A DNA stretch of 64,000 nt from Leisingera methylohalidivorans DSM 14336 (GTDB taxonomy: Bacteria; Pseudomonadota; Alphaproteobacteria; Rhodobacterales; Rhodobacteraceae): assembly GCF_000511355.1 (NCBI RefSeq), contig NC_023135.1, positions 1,638,371 to 1,702,370 on the forward strand, given 5' to 3'. Below, in pieces: positions 9,839-19,732 of this stretch; position 1 is the first letter of the stretch, and the number at the start of each line of letters is the position of its first letter. Under the pieces are notes generated by a model. It did not search any database, was not told the origin of the DNA, and was given only the letters and a program-made list of their open reading frames with translations. The translations under genes were made by a program, and so were the position numbers.

Positions 9839-12245
9839 TGGCAAACACCTTGAGCAATTCCGCCGGATCCAGGCGGCTGAGCCGGCGGGCGGGCAGGGCG
9901 GCCGCCACCACCGCGGCCAGCAGCGCCAGAAGGATAAGCCGAAGCCAGTCGCCTGGAAACAGATGCATCGGCAGCTTCCAGCCAAAAGCTTCAACATTGA
10001 TAACGGCCAGCAGCGCCCAGGCCAGAACAAGCCCAAGCGGCAGGGCCAGAACCGCGGTGATCGCGGCCAGAAGAAGGCTGCGCAGGACTTCGGCACCGGC
10101 CAGCTGGCGGCGGCTGAGCCCCATCGCCCAAACCGGCGCAAGCTGCGGCAAACGCTGGCTCCACAAGGTAAGCAGGCTGGTCAGCATGGCAAACCCGGCC
10201 ACCCCCAGCGTCAACAGGTTCAGCGCGGAGGTTATGGTAAAAGTCCGATCAAATATACTGAGGGACCGGGCCTTGATGCCCGCCTGGTCGACGATGTTTT
10301 CCTGAGGTATTTCGAATGCTTGACGAATGGAGCTGACAATTTCCGGCACATCTTCGGCAGGCAGCCGCAGCCCGAACTGCCGGTTGGGGATATCCGGTTC
10401 GCGGTCCAGCAATGCAGCCAGGGAAGTGATCACCTGGCCATTCGGGTTGCCATAATCTGAATAGATCCCGGCAATGGTCATCTCCCAATCCGGTGCCAGG
10501 GCCAAGGAAAGCCCGGGGCTAAGGTCATGACGGCGGGCGAATTGTTCATTGACCAGCAGAGCTTTTCCAGCGGCGACACGGTCCCAGACGCCGGGCAGTG
10601 CCTCCAGCAGCGGCCAATTCTGACGGTAGGTTTCATCATCCGCAACGCCGTAAATCCGCAGCGGCGCGCCCTTGTAGCGGATATCACTGCGCCGGATTGG
10701 CAGAACTGTTATGCCCTGATCCTCCAGCCACTGCGTCAGCCCCGTGCCTTGCTGATCGCTGACTGCAGTCACATAGACCTCGGCCGGCAGGCGTTGGTCC
10801 AGCCAGCCAATGAAGGTGAGCCTGAAGCTGGAAACCATTGTTCCGACGCCAATATTCGTCGCCAACGCCAAAAGCAGGGCCATCAGGGCAAGCGACATCC
10901 CGGGCAGTTGTGCCCGGGTATCGGCCCAAAGCCATTCGGCAAAGGGACGTGTGCACAGCCGCGCCCCGATCCGCAGACCTGTGGCGATCAGCAACGGCAG
11001 CATGAGTGCCGACCCCAGCATAAGCCCGGATAAGAAAACAAACCCTGCAATAAGCCCTTGAAAGAGAGCGATGATCGCAAGCCCGGCGAGTATGCACAGG
11101 GCACCTGCGCATGCCGCCGCCGTATGCGACCTGTTTGCTTGCTGCCCGCGTGCTTGGGGTGCGGGTGCGGCCAGCAAGGGCATCCGCCATAAGGCATAAA
11201 GCGCCTGCGCCCCGGCCAGAAATGTGCCGCCGCAGGCCATTGCCAGCCCGGACAACACCCACTCCAGGCGCAAGCCGAGGCCGCCGTCCACCGCGGCGCC
11301 GTACAGCCCGGACAGAGTGGCCTGAACATCCGGCAGCAGCGCCGCAGCGACCAGATAGCCGCCGGCCAGCCCGGCAGTACCGGAAATCAACGCGACAACC
11401 GCAAGCTCTGCTGCAATCAGCGCTACCAGAACCCGCATAGGAACACCCAGCCCGCGCAGGGTCCGGATCATGCCCCGGCGCTGCTCCAGGCTGAGACCGA
11501 TGGTCCCTTGAACGATGAACAGCCCGACAGCAAAGGATAACAGGCCGAAGGCCGTCAGGTTGAGGTGGAAACTGTCAGTAAGCCGGGCCGTGTCTGCCGC
11601 TGCACTGCGGGCTGGAATGCGGATCAGGCCGGGCGCAAGATGTTGAAGTGGTGTCAGGCCGGAAATCTGATCCGGCAGAATGAGCAGGTAGCTGAGACTG
11701 TCCGGCTGACGCAGCAGGCGGCTGGCCAAACTGATGTCAGAAATCAGCATGCCGGGCGGCAATCTGTCCGTTTCGGTTACCGGGTGCTCGCTCTGCGCCG
11801 CAGCAAGCACCCGCGCAGTTTCTGGATGCGCAAAGAACCGGCCGGGCGGCAATAATGCATCCAATGCAGGTGCGCGGTCCTGCTCAGCCGCCTCGGCCAG
11901 GGCTGGAACCAGCGGATGGCTTAGCAGATCAATACCCATGATATCAAAGCTTTGTCGTTTGAACCTGACAGTGCCCTCCAGCACCGGTGTCAGCTGCCAG
12001 CCCGCCCGGCGCAAGCGGGCGTATTGCTGCAGCGTGATTGTGCCATCTTCCGGTGCCAGCCGGTCCGCCGCCGTTGTGCCAAGCTGCTCCGCGGCCCGGG
12101 CGTAGCTGGCACGGGCTTCGCCGTTGATTGCCTGAACTGCAGACCAAAGCCCTGTTGCCAGGGCCAGCCCGGCCATCAGCGTCGCCAGTTGCAGAGGATG
12201 CCGGCGCCAGTGCGACAGGATTGCACTCAGCGCGGAGCGGATCAT
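9828..12245 (-). CDS. ABC transporter permease, FtsX/MacB-like
   Basis: An 805-residue inner-membrane permease with FtsX-type domains. There is one N-terminal helix (residues about 16-35), a large periplasmic region, then two four-helix blocks around residues 215-470 and 680-795. A second periplasmic domain (ITVLPIRRSDIRYKGAPLRI) sits between them, so it is a fused double permease as in YbbP-like proteins. It overlaps the ATPase stop (ATGA, 4 bp) and the AttH-like gene. The operon probably moves a lipid or hydrophobic envelope component, which is an inference from the AttEFGH/LolCDE relationship. Confidence 0.88.
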   Translation of the reverse strand: MIRSALSAILSHWRRHPLQLATLMAGLALATGLWSAVQAINGEARASYARAAEQLGTTAADRLAPEDGTITLQQYARLRRAGWQLTPVLEGTVRFKRQSFDIMGIDLLSHPLVPALAEAAEQDRAPALDALLPPGRFFAHPETARVLAAAQSEHPVTETDRLPPGMLISDISLASRLLRQPDSLSYLLILPDQISGLTPLQHLAPGLIRIPARSAAADTARLTDSFHLNLTAFGLLSFAVGLFIVQGTIGLSLEQRRGMIRTLRGLGVPMRVLVALIAAELAVVALISGTAGLAGGYLVAAALLPDVQATLSGLYGAAVDGGLGLRLEWVLSGLAMACGGTFLAGAQALYALWRMPLLAAPAPQARGQQANRSHTAAACAGALCILAGLAIIALFQGLIAGFVFLSGLMLGSALMLPLLIATGLRIGARLCTRPFAEWLWADTRAQLPGMSLALMALLLALATNIGVGTMVSSFRLTFIGWLDQRLPAEVYVTAVSDQQGTGLTQWLEDQGITVLPIRRSDIRYKGAPLRIYGVADDETYRQNWPLLEALPGVWDRVAAGKALLVNEQFARRHDLSPGLSLALAPDWEMTIAGIYSDYGNPNGQVITSLAALLDREPDIPNRQFGLRLPAEDVPEIVSSIRQAFEIPQENIVDQAGIKARSLSIFDRTFTITSALNLLTLGVAGFAMLTSLLTLWSQRLPQLAPVWAMGLSRRQLAGAEVLRSLLLAAITAVLALPLGLVLAWALLAVINVEAFGWKLPMHLFPGDWLRLILLALLAAVVAAALPARRLSRLDPAELLKVFANER

Positions 12246-12898
12246 GCGGTTTGGCCAAGCTGCAGATGAAGACGCTGGTCCAGCATACCGGCAATGGCGG
12301 TGGAATGCGTGACCAGAAACAGGGCCGCTCCGCTTTCCTGAACCAGCTCCAGCATGAGGTCCATCACCGCCGCACTGGCAGTTTCATCCAGGTTCCCGGT
12401 CGGCTCATCCGCCAGCAGCAATTTGGGGCGCAGGGCCAGGGCGCGGCCAATGGCAACCCGCTGTTGCTGCCCGCCCGAGAGCTGCTCGGGGTAGCGATCG
12501 AGAAATCCGGTCAGGCCAAGGCGCTCCGCCAGCACTCGCCCCCAATCCGGATCCCACCGGTTTCCCAACCGTGCATGCAACGAGATATTCTGCCGGATGC
12601 TGAGTGAAGGAATTAAATTAAACTGCTGAAAAACAAGTGAAACATCGCGCCTCCTGAGGGCAGCGCGCTGCCGGTCCCTGAGATTGGAAAGCCGGGTGCC
12701 CGCAATTTCAATTTCGCCGCTGTCAAAGTGATCCAATGCCCCGGCCAAGTGCAGCAATGTGCTTTTGCCGGAGCCGCTGTCGCCAGTCAGCGCCAGGCTG
12801 CTGCCGGCGGCCAGATCCAGTGACACCCCGCGTAACACAGCGGTTTCCGGTGTCTGTCCCGGATAGGTTTTGGTCACGTTGCGGATCTTCAAAACCAT
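12242..12898 (-). CDS. ABC transporter ATP-binding protein, LolD-like
   Basis: A 218-residue ATPase energising the FtsX-type permease next to it. Walker A ([12 protein letters not shown]), the signature motif LSGGQQQR and Walker B ([12 protein letters not shown]) are all intact, and the sequence groups with MacB/LolD exporters. I chose the ATG at 12898 ([15 protein letters not shown]) over one 17 codons upstream because homologues begin at this beta strand. First gene of the ATPase-permease-AttH operon. Confidence 0.92.
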   Translation of the reverse strand: MVLKIRNVTKTYPGQTPETAVLRGVSLDLAAGSSLALTGDSGSGKSTLLHLAGALDHFDSGEIEIAGTRLSNLRDRQRAALRRRDVSLVFQQFNLIPSLSIRQNISLHARLGNRWDPDWGRVLAERLGLTGFLDRYPEQLSGGQQQRVAIGRALALRPKLLLADEPTGNLDETASAAVMDLMLELVQESGAALFLVTHSTAIAGMLDQRLHLQLGQTA

Positions 12899-13083
12899 CC
12901 TGCGGCACCCTCCTGCGCTTTGGTCTTCAATTCCTGCAACGGCACTCAATACCTCCGCCAGGAAGATGTCCAGTGCGGCACAAAGGCTGGCCCACCCGGC
13001 ATTCTTATGGTTAAGCGTAGCGGATCGCCTTTATAAGGTACCGCGAAGCCTCAACAAAGCTTCTCACCGACGGGAGTGCGGGA

Positions 13084-13533
13084 ATGACGCTATGGAACCA
13101 GTTGCTGTTGGGTTCGATCAATCTGAGTGTCTGTATGATACTCGAAATCTCGGTTCTGGTTTTTTGCTCGGCTGTGCTGAACAGGCTGTCGGCAGGATTT
13201 GCCAAACCTTTTAAGCCTTGGCAGGTCGGGCTCATGCTTGTGGTGGCTATCTTCATCATTCTGGGCGGTCATACGGCGCAGATCTGGATTTGGTCCGCCG
13301 CTTTTGTCCTGGTCGGTGCGCTCGGCGACTGGAACACATCAGTGTATTTCTCGCTGACAACCTATACAACGCTTGGCTACGGCGACGTTGTGCTGGGTCC
13401 AGCGCTGCGGATTTTTGCCGCTTTTGGTGCTGTCACCGGATTATTCGCGTTTGGAATCAGCACGGCCTTTCTGGTCAGCGCAATGGGACGGCTGTTTTCC
13501 TTGAACGGTGAAGCACATAGCGAAAAAGATTAA
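13084..13533 (+). CDS. Two-helix potassium channel protein
   Basis: A 149-residue membrane protein with hydrophobic segments at about 15-35, 45-80 and 115-140. The pore loop contains TTYTTLGYGDVVLG: TLGYGD matches the K+ selectivity filter of the Ion_trans_2 family. No cytoplasmic ligand-binding (RCK) domain follows, so gating control is unknown. A GGGA ribosome-binding site precedes the ATG. It is convergent with the cardiolipin synthase gene and the two 3' ends overlap by 4 bp, so no terminator separates them. Confidence 0.88.
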   Translation: MTLWNQLLLGSINLSVCMILEISVLVFCSAVLNRLSAGFAKPFKPWQVGLMLVVAIFIILGGHTAQIWIWSAAFVLVGALGDWNTSVYFSLTTYTTLGYGDVVLGPALRIFAAFGAVTGLFAFGISTAFLVSAMGRLFSLNGEAHSEKD

Positions 13534-14945
13534 AGCACAGGGGCCAGCAGGCGTGTCACGGGGGCCAGCAATCGTATGGGCCATGCCTGCTGGTCCAGCG
13601 GCTGTGTAAGCTCAATAGAACGCTGGAAATCCCTGGCCAGCATTTCGGACATTTCACGCGCCGACCGCGGGTCGAAAAACAACGCCATGGTTTCAAAATT
13701 CAGCCGGAACGACCGGTAATCAAGGTTGGCCGTTCCCGCACCCGAAATCCTGTCATCGATGACAAAACATTTCTGATGCATGAAACCGCCCTGATAGCGC
13801 AGGATATGGACGCCTGCCTCCCGCAGTTCATCAAAGAATGCAAAACCTGCAAGCCAAGGCAGGTGGTGATCAATGGAATCCGGTAATAGAATCCGGACAT
13901 CCAGCCCGCGTAGCGCAGCATGTTTCAAAGCGGCAAGCACCTCCTGATCCGGGACCAGGTAAGGGGACGCCATCCACACCCGTTCCTGTGCTGCGGTGAT
14001 CACCGAGAAAAACAGCATGGATCCGTTGCCGTCGGTATCGCCGGGTCCGGTTGAGACAATCAAGCCCGTCCGGTCTTGCGGTGACAGTTCAGCCTTCCAG
14101 TTCAACAGGTCCAGGATTGGCTCTTGCGTGTGCCAGTGCCAATCCTCGGCAAAGGAGAGCTGCAACTGCTGAACAACCGGCCCGGTAAGCCGCACATGCG
14201 TGTCCCGCCATGGTCCCATTACAGGGTTCAGCCCCATGTACTCCTCGCCGGCATTCAGGCCGCCGGTAAAGCCGGTCCGGCCATCCACAATGACGGTCTT
14301 ACGGTGGTTCCGGAAATTGATGCGCAGCCGGTGCCAAGGCGGCCGTTGAACTGCGGGATCAATCATGTTCACACCGGCTGTTTCCAGCGCGCGGGCAAAG
14401 CCGCGGGTCAGCTTCCGGCTGCCGATGCTGTCTGTCATAAACCAAACCGTCACACCGCGTTCAGCGGCTTCTATCAGCTTGGCCTGAAGCTTCCTTCCGA
14501 CAGTGTCCGCACGCAGAATATAGTATTGAACCAGGATATATTCTTGCGCTTCATCAATCGCTTCGAAGATGGAGTTGAACGTATTTTCACCATCGACCAA
14601 CAGTTCCAATCCGTTTCCGTGGCAAATGTTCATGCCGGCAATGGCTTCAAAGGGCGCTGCGTTCACCGGCAATGTCCGCGACTTTCCGGATCGGGCACTG
14701 GTATACTTCCGGGTAGCAACAACAGCCTGTTCCGCGGCGCGGCGGGCCGTCCAATATCCTTTGAACCGATGGTGGCCGAAAATCATATAGGCGGGCAGGG
14801 CGGCTATCGGCGCAGCCAGCAGAAAGACGGCCCAGCCAATGGCCCCTTGCGGCGTGCGCGCGGTGCGGGCTGCTTGAAGGGCTGCAAGCCCGGCAGCCGC
14901 CCAGGTTGCGGCAATAGCCACGGTGCTGAGAACAATCCAAAACAT
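13530..14945 (-). CDS. cls: Cardiolipin synthase
   Basis: A 471-residue phospholipase D superfamily enzyme that condenses two phosphatidylglycerols into cardiolipin at the inner membrane. Two N-terminal helices (residues 1-25 and 37-60) are followed by two HKD motifs, HRKTVIVDGRTGFTGG and HQKCFVIDDRISGAGTANLD. Length and layout fit bacterial ClsA. It is transcribed alone on the minus strand and ends tail-to-tail with the channel gene. Confidence 0.92.
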   Translation of the reverse strand: MFWIVLSTVAIAATWAAAGLAALQAARTARTPQGAIGWAVFLLAAPIAALPAYMIFGHHRFKGYWTARRAAEQAVVATRKYTSARSGKSRTLPVNAAPFEAIAGMNICHGNGLELLVDGENTFNSIFEAIDEAQEYILVQYYILRADTVGRKLQAKLIEAAERGVTVWFMTDSIGSRKLTRGFARALETAGVNMIDPAVQRPPWHRLRINFRNHRKTVIVDGRTGFTGGLNAGEEYMGLNPVMGPWRDTHVRLTGPVVQQLQLSFAEDWHWHTQEPILDLLNWKAELSPQDRTGLIVSTGPGDTDGNGSMLFFSVITAAQERVWMASPYLVPDQEVLAALKHAALRGLDVRILLPDSIDHHLPWLAGFAFFDELREAGVHILRYQGGFMHQKCFVIDDRISGAGTANLDYRSFRLNFETMALFFDPRSAREMSEMLARDFQRSIELTQPLDQQAWPIRLLAPVTRLLAPVL

Positions 14946-15090
14946 CTGAAGGTCCTAAGATAGCGCTTTGATTTCAAGTTAGTACTGAATGGCGGTGCCT
15001 GCTATACCCGGCCGGGCCGCGGCGGGCGGAAATCAAGGCCTATGATCTTTGCCGCTGGCAATTTCCCAATGGTTATGGAACCTTGCCGCT

Positions 15091-15957
15091 ATGCCGATCC
15101 TGCCGCCCTTTCGCTGCTGGCCTGCAGCCCTGCTGGACGCCGCCCGCCGTTTCAACCGGAAAAACGGCTGGGTGATGAGCAGCCATATCGCCATGTCGAT
15201 GATGCTGGCGTTGTTTCCATTTGTTCTGTTTACAGTGGCGCTGGCGGGGACAGTCGCCGGTTTACTGTCGCAGGAATTTGCCATGAAAACCATGATGGAA
15301 CAGCTGTTCAGCGTTTGGCCGGACGCGGTGGCACGGCCGATTCTGACCGAGCTGGAGGCGGTGTTGCAGACATCGAATACCCAGCTTGTCACCTTTGGCG
15401 GACTGTTAGCGCTCTATTTTGCGTCGAATGGCGTCGATGCTGTCCGCACAGCCATGGTGCAGGCCTACCATGATACAGATACAAGACCGTTCTGGCGGTC
15501 GAGGGCGCTGTGTATCGGGCTGGTCATTCTGGGCGGTGCAGGTATCCTGGCCGTCACAGTGTTTGAAGTGATAGTGCCGCTCTATGTCAGGCACATCGCG
15601 CAATTGCTGCCCTTCGACAACGTTCCAAACGGTTGGGAGAAAGGCTTGAGAGGCGCTCTGGCACTGGCCCTTCCTACTGGTGCGGTGCTCGCGTTTCATG
15701 TGCTGTTGCCGGGCCGGGTGCACCGATTGCGGCGGATCCTGCCGGGGGCGATCCTGACGCTTCTGCTATGGCTCGCCTGCGGCAGCGGCTTTGCGTTTTA
15801 CGTTGGTTCTTTCGCGCAATACTCGGCCACATACGCCGGGCTTGCCGGAGCTATGGCCGCAATGATCTTCCTCTATCTGAATTCGGCCATCCTGATCCTG
15901 GGGGCCGAATTCAACGGTGCACTGATCGAGATTGCCAACGGGATGGGCCGGTCGTGA
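15091..15957 (+). CDS. YihY/BrkB-family inner-membrane protein
   Basis: A 288-residue polytopic membrane protein with six predicted helices, the YihY/'virulence factor BrkB' architecture. Family features include SSHIAMSMMLALFPFVLF near the N-terminus and AAMIFLYLNSAILILGAEFN near the C-terminus. I chose the ATG at 15091, because the 14 upstream codons lack a better ribosome-binding site. Despite old names in this family (RNase BN, BrkB) the function is not established. Confidence 0.88.
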   Translation: MPILPPFRCWPAALLDAARRFNRKNGWVMSSHIAMSMMLALFPFVLFTVALAGTVAGLLSQEFAMKTMMEQLFSVWPDAVARPILTELEAVLQTSNTQLVTFGGLLALYFASNGVDAVRTAMVQAYHDTDTRPFWRSRALCIGLVILGGAGILAVTVFEVIVPLYVRHIAQLLPFDNVPNGWEKGLRGALALALPTGAVLAFHVLLPGRVHRLRRILPGAILTLLLWLACGSGFAFYVGSFAQYSATYAGLAGAMAAMIFLYLNSAILILGAEFNGALIEIANGMGRS

Positions 15958-16085
15958 AGCCTGCGGATTTCCAGCAACTGTTTCCGTTTCTTCAACAATA
16001 AGGCAGATCTGCCCCATTTGAGCCCATCTTGCGGCCAAATTACCTTTTAGATCTGCAGGACACAGCGATTCCAGAAGGGGCCATC

Positions 16086-16274
16086 ATGACGAAACTGCAA
16101 AGCAAACTTCGCCACACGCGCCTGTTTGATCTGATGCGCCAGCGTGAAATGGCCCGTGATGCCAGCCGTAAGCTGCGGGTGTCCCGGCTGACCGATGGCG
16201 AGGGAGATGAGGCTATCCTGCTGCGCGACCTTGCGACCCGGTCTCTGACCGCACCGCACAGCCGCCGAATTTAA
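16086..16274 (+). CDS. Small conserved-looking protein, 62 residues
   Basis: A short, basic, helix-prone protein starting MTKLQSKLRHTRLFDLMRQR. The AAGGGG site 6 nt before the ATG at 16086 supports this start over an upstream in-frame one. No domain is recognised. It is followed at once by convergent rlmE, with a short GGGGCC/GGCCCC-like stem between the two stops. Confidence 0.6.
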   Translation: MTKLQSKLRHTRLFDLMRQREMARDASRKLRVSRLTDGEGDEAILLRDLATRSLTAPHSRRI

Positions 16275-16281
16275 CGGGGCC

Positions 16282-16998
16282 TTAGCCCCGGAACCCGGTT
16301 GCAACCACAAATTTTTCGGAGCTGTCCGACCTTGAGGACGGCGGCTTCATGTTGGTCACCTTGGTGAACTTCTGCTTCAACAGCTTCTGCAGTTCTCCTT
16401 CGGCACCGCCGGCCAGGACCTTGGCCACAAAGGTGCCGCCCTCTTCCAGCACGTCAAAGGCAAAGTAGGCCGCGGTTTCACACAGCGAGATGATCCGCAT
16501 GTGATCGGTCTGCTTGTGACCGGAACTGGCCGCCGCCATGTCGGACATCACCACATCGGCCCGGCCGCCCAGCCATTCCTTGACCTGATCATCGGCGCCG
16601 TCATCCATGAAATCGAGCTGATGGAACTCAGCACCGGCCAGCGGTTCGACCTCCTGCAGGTCGACGCCGATAATGCGGCCCACGGCCTTGCCCTGTTTCT
16701 CGCCCAAGGCATTGATGCGCTTCACTGCCACCTGCGCCCAGCCGCCAGGCGCACAGCCCAGATCGACGATCCGGGCGCCGGGCACCAGAAAGCGGTATTT
16801 GTCGTCCAGTTCCATGATCTTGTAGGCCGCGCGCCCGCGGTAGCCTTCGGCCTGGGCCCGCTTGACATAGGGATCATTCAACTGGCGCTGCAGCCAAAGC
16901 GTCGAGCTGAGCTTACGCCCGCGCGCGGATTTCACCTTGACCTTCAGATCGCGCTGACCGCGTCCGGATGTATTCTTACCTGTCGGCGTCTTTGCCAT
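16282..16998 (-). CDS. rlmE: 23S rRNA (uridine-2'-O)-methyltransferase RlmE
   Basis: A 238-residue SAM-dependent FtsJ/RlmE enzyme that methylates U2552 (E. coli numbering) of 23S rRNA during late 50S assembly. The SAM motif [12 protein letters not shown] is intact. [13 protein letters not shown] carries the first catalytic lysine, and SDMAAASSG and FVAKVLAGG match the other KDKE tetrad motifs. The lysine/arginine-rich N-terminus (about 35 residues) is typical of alphaproteobacterial homologues. The ATG at 16998 is preferred; two more lie just upstream. It follows ppx/gppA on the same strand 77 bp away. Confidence 0.93.
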   Translation of the reverse strand: MAKTPTGKNTSGRGQRDLKVKVKSARGRKLSSTLWLQRQLNDPYVKRAQAEGYRGRAAYKIMELDDKYRFLVPGARIVDLGCAPGGWAQVAVKRINALGEKQGKAVGRIIGVDLQEVEPLAGAEFHQLDFMDDGADDQVKEWLGGRADVVMSDMAAASSGHKQTDHMRIISLCETAAYFAFDVLEEGGTFVAKVLAGGAEGELQKLLKQKFTKVTNMKPPSSRSDSSEKFVVATGFRG

Positions 16999-17075
16999 CA
17001 TCGTCACCATTTGCGCCGGTGCGCGGAATCCTAAGAAAACTCCGGCCCGGAAAAATCCAATTTCTCCGGCCCCGC

Positions 17076-18188
17076 CTAATAGGGGCCGTCCTCCAGAACG
17101 CCATCCGCACTCATCTGTGCATAAAGCAGACCCTCACGCAGGCCGCGGTCCGCAACTGACAGCCGGTCGGTCGGCCAGCAGCGCAGCAATGCCTGCAGGA
17201 TAGCTGAACCAGACATGATCAGGGCCTGCCGGTCCTCGCCGATGCGGGGATCACGGCGGCGGCCCAGAGGCCCGAGTTCTAGATAACTCCGGATCACTTT
17301 GTCAATCTGATCGCTGGTCATCCGCAACCCGTCCACCTTGGTCCGGTCATACCGTTTCAGCCCCAAATGCGACGCCGCGACTGTTGTGACAGTGCCCGAT
17401 GTGCCGACGATCTGAAAACCGGCCCGGGTCTGCTCATCCTTGTAAGGCGCAAAGTCAGCCAGGTTTTCCTCAAAAAACCAGCTCATCAGCGCAAAGCGGG
17501 CGGCGTCGTCCTCCACATCGTTGAACTGATCGCGCAAAGTGGCGACCCCCAGAGGCACGGAAATCCAATCCACCACCTTTGCCGTGGGAAACGGGCTTTC
17601 TGTAGAATTGAACCCGTTATGCAACCGCATGATCGCAGAGGGGCGGTCGCGCCGCGGGACTGACGAGATGTCGATCCACACCAATTCGGTCGAGCCGCCG
17701 CCGATATCGACCACCAGCAGCTGATCGGTTTTGGTCGAGACCAGCGGCGCGCAGGAAATCACTGCCAGACGCGCTTCTTCTTCCGGCTGGATGATTTCAA
17801 GCGTCAGACCGGTTTCCCGCTTCACCTGGCGGATGAATTCGCGGGCGTTCTTTGCCCGGCGGCAGGCCTCGGTCGCCACCAGCCGCATCCGCCTGACCTT
17901 GTTGCGTTTCAGTTTCTGCTGGCAAATCCGCAATGCCTGAATGGTGCGCGCCATCGACGACCGCGACAAGCGTCCGGTCCGCTCCAGTCCGGCGCCGAGC
18001 TGCACCGACTTGGAGAAACTGTCGACCACATGGATGCCGCTGCCCTTGGGCTGGGCGATCAGCATGCGGCAGCTATTTGTACCCAGATCCAGCGCAGCAT
18101 ACAGCGCATCTGGATCGGGCCGGGCCGGTGCAGGGGTTTCAACCGCTTTGGGAAACGCGCCCGCACCTTTCGAGCGCCTGGGCGCCAT
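17076..18188 (-). CDS. Ppx/GppA-family phosphatase (exopolyphosphatase)
   Basis: A 370-residue member of the ASKHA-fold Ppx/GppA family, which hydrolyses inorganic polyphosphate or pppGpp. Phosphate-binding motifs are [16 protein letters not shown] near residue 30 and [15 protein letters not shown] near residue 160. It is shorter than E. coli Ppx (about 510 residues) because it lacks the C-terminal domains, which is normal in alphaproteobacteria. The N-terminal 25 residues are proline- and basic-rich. It precedes rlmE in a probable two-gene operon. Substrate choice cannot be decided from sequence. Confidence 0.9.
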   Translation of the reverse strand: MAPRRSKGAGAFPKAVETPAPARPDPDALYAALDLGTNSCRMLIAQPKGSGIHVVDSFSKSVQLGAGLERTGRLSRSSMARTIQALRICQQKLKRNKVRRMRLVATEACRRAKNAREFIRQVKRETGLTLEIIQPEEEARLAVISCAPLVSTKTDQLLVVDIGGGSTELVWIDISSVPRRDRPSAIMRLHNGFNSTESPFPTAKVVDWISVPLGVATLRDQFNDVEDDAARFALMSWFFEENLADFAPYKDEQTRAGFQIVGTSGTVTTVAASHLGLKRYDRTKVDGLRMTSDQIDKVIRSYLELGPLGRRRDPRIGEDRQALIMSGSAILQALLRCWPTDRLSVADRGLREGLLYAQMSADGVLEDGPY

Positions 18189-18472
18189 GATTCACGCCCT
18201 CCGATTATCGTGTTAACGACAACAATAGGTGCGCCGGTGCAGCGGCGCAAGCGCCAGACGGCAGAAGTAGCGCGATTTCCGCTGCTTCGAGGAAATCTCA
18301 TAATCCACATGAATATTTTGGCAAGAAACCCCTGTAGCTTTCGCAAGGGCACAAAGCTAGTGTCCCGGCAGCAAAACGTCGCTCAATCCCATCGTGTTGT
18401 CGAAAATCGACCAACGTGCGGGCGGCCGCCGCTCTAGAACGTGGTCTATCCAGGCTAGGAGGAATGTAAGGC

Positions 18473-18769
18473 ATGCCCGACGTAACGATCGTTTACTGGC
18501 GCGATATCCCGGCGCAGGTCATCGTTGGCAAAGGCCGCCGCGGGGCCAAGCGCCAGCTCGAAGAACGGTTCGAGCAGGCCATCGACCGCGCAGCCATGAA
18601 GGTGAACGCCAAAGACGCGGACGCCTATCTTGCCGAGTGGCGCAAGGCCGCGCCATATACCGCCGAAGGTGAAGCGGCTGAGATCGCCGAAGCCGAGGCA
18701 ACCCGCCTGGAAACGGAATACGATCAGGACCGCCTGAAAACTCTGATTGCAAATGACGGATGGGCGTGA
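18473..18769 (+). CDS. 'Virulence factor' family small protein of the one-carbon operon
   Basis: A 98-residue protein starting MPDVTIVYWRDIPAQVIVGK, matching the small Pfam 'Virulence_fact' family. The name is historical; in marine alphaproteobacteria these genes sit in tetrahydrofolate and corrinoid methyl-transfer clusters, as here. A GGAGG site precedes the ATG. It lies 27 bp before the metF-like gene. A helper role in methyl transfer is an inference from context. Confidence 0.8.
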   Translation: MPDVTIVYWRDIPAQVIVGKGRRGAKRQLEERFEQAIDRAAMKVNAKDADAYLAEWRKAAPYTAEGEAAEIAEAEATRLETEYDQDRLKTLIANDGWA

Positions 18770-18796
18770 GCCTGAATACCACTATGGGAGGCCGCG

Positions 18797-19723
18797 ATGG
18801 CTTTGCTGAACTTTAAGAAACGCGATTCTGGTGCTGGCCAGTCTGTCACCCCCGAAATGGAAGCCTTTCTGAAAGGCTATTCCATTGAGGTGATGCCGCG
18901 TACCGCGGCCAAGGTCGACGACTTCCGCGACCTTCTGCCGGCCGGCACCCGTGTCTATGTCGCGCATATCGAAGGCACCCCGATTGAAGACATGGTCGAC
19001 ACCGCCAAGCGCATTGCCGGCGAAGGCTATGATGTGATGCCGCACTTCCCGGCGCGTATCATTAAAGACAAAGCAACGCTTGGCGACTGGATCGCCCGTT
19101 ACCAGGGCGAAGCCGGCGTCAAGCAGGGCCTGATCCTGGCCGGCGGTGTTGCCAAGCCGCAGGGCGAGTTCGACTCCTCGATGCAGCTCCTGGAAACCGG
19201 TCTGTTCGACGAGGCAGGCTTTACCAATCTGCATGTTGCTGGCCACCCTGAGCCCAACCTGGACATCGACCCCAAGGGCGGCCGTGCCAACACCTATGCG
19301 GCGCTGGACTGGAAACAGGAATTCTCCAAGCGCACCGACGCCGAAATGGCGCTGGCAACCCAGTTCTGCTTTGAAGCGCAGCCGGTGATCGACTGGGTGA
19401 ACGAACTGACCGAGCGCGGCATGAACCTGCCGGTCCACATCGGCATCGCCGGCCCGGCCAAGCTGCAGACCATGATCAAATTCGCCATCGCCTGCGGCGT
19501 CGGCCCGTCGCTGAAAGTTCTGCAGAAACGTGCTAAGGACGTCTCCAAGCTGCTGCTCCCGCATGAGCCGGGCGAAGTGCTTGCGGATCTGGCGGCGCAC
19601 AAGGCAGCCAATCCGGATTTCGCAATCGAGAAGGTCCACTTCTTCCCGCTGGGCGGCATCAAGACCAATGCCACCTGGGCCATCAACAACGGCGGCGCCT
19701 CGGCGAAGCCGGTCAACTCCTAA
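18797..19723 (+). CDS. Methylenetetrahydrofolate reductase-like protein
   Basis: A 308-residue protein of the MetF superfamily (TIM barrel), interconverting methylene- and methyl-tetrahydrofolate. Recognisable parts include SIEVMPRTAAKVDDFRDLL at the N-terminus, RVYVAHIEG and VHIGIAGPAKLQTMIKFA, then FFPLGGIKTNATWA at the C-terminus. It differs from the classical MetF of methionine synthesis and belongs to the type found with corrinoid methyltransferases. Next to it is a methyl-THF methyltransferase 9 bp downstream, so this operon probably oxidises methyl groups taken from methylated substrates. Direction is inferred. Confidence 0.85.
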   Translation: MALLNFKKRDSGAGQSVTPEMEAFLKGYSIEVMPRTAAKVDDFRDLLPAGTRVYVAHIEGTPIEDMVDTAKRIAGEGYDVMPHFPARIIKDKATLGDWIARYQGEAGVKQGLILAGGVAKPQGEFDSSMQLLETGLFDEAGFTNLHVAGHPEPNLDIDPKGGRANTYAALDWKQEFSKRTDAEMALATQFCFEAQPVIDWVNELTERGMNLPVHIGIAGPAKLQTMIKFAIACGVGPSLKVLQKRAKDVSKLLLPHEPGEVLADLAAHKAANPDFAIEKVHFFPLGGIKTNATWAINNGGASAKPVNS

Positions 19724-19732
19724 GGATCAACA

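Noticed and set aside
9839-10141. N-terminal extension of the AttH-like reading frame
   Set aside because: It lies within the permease gene and has out-of-frame composition; the signal peptide at 9838 marks the real start.
18420-18438. GC-rich stretch resembling a cloning polylinker (NotI-like and XbaI-like sites close together)
   Set aside because: It does not match a vector polylinker exactly, and native sequence with normal composition continues on both sides; taken as chance.
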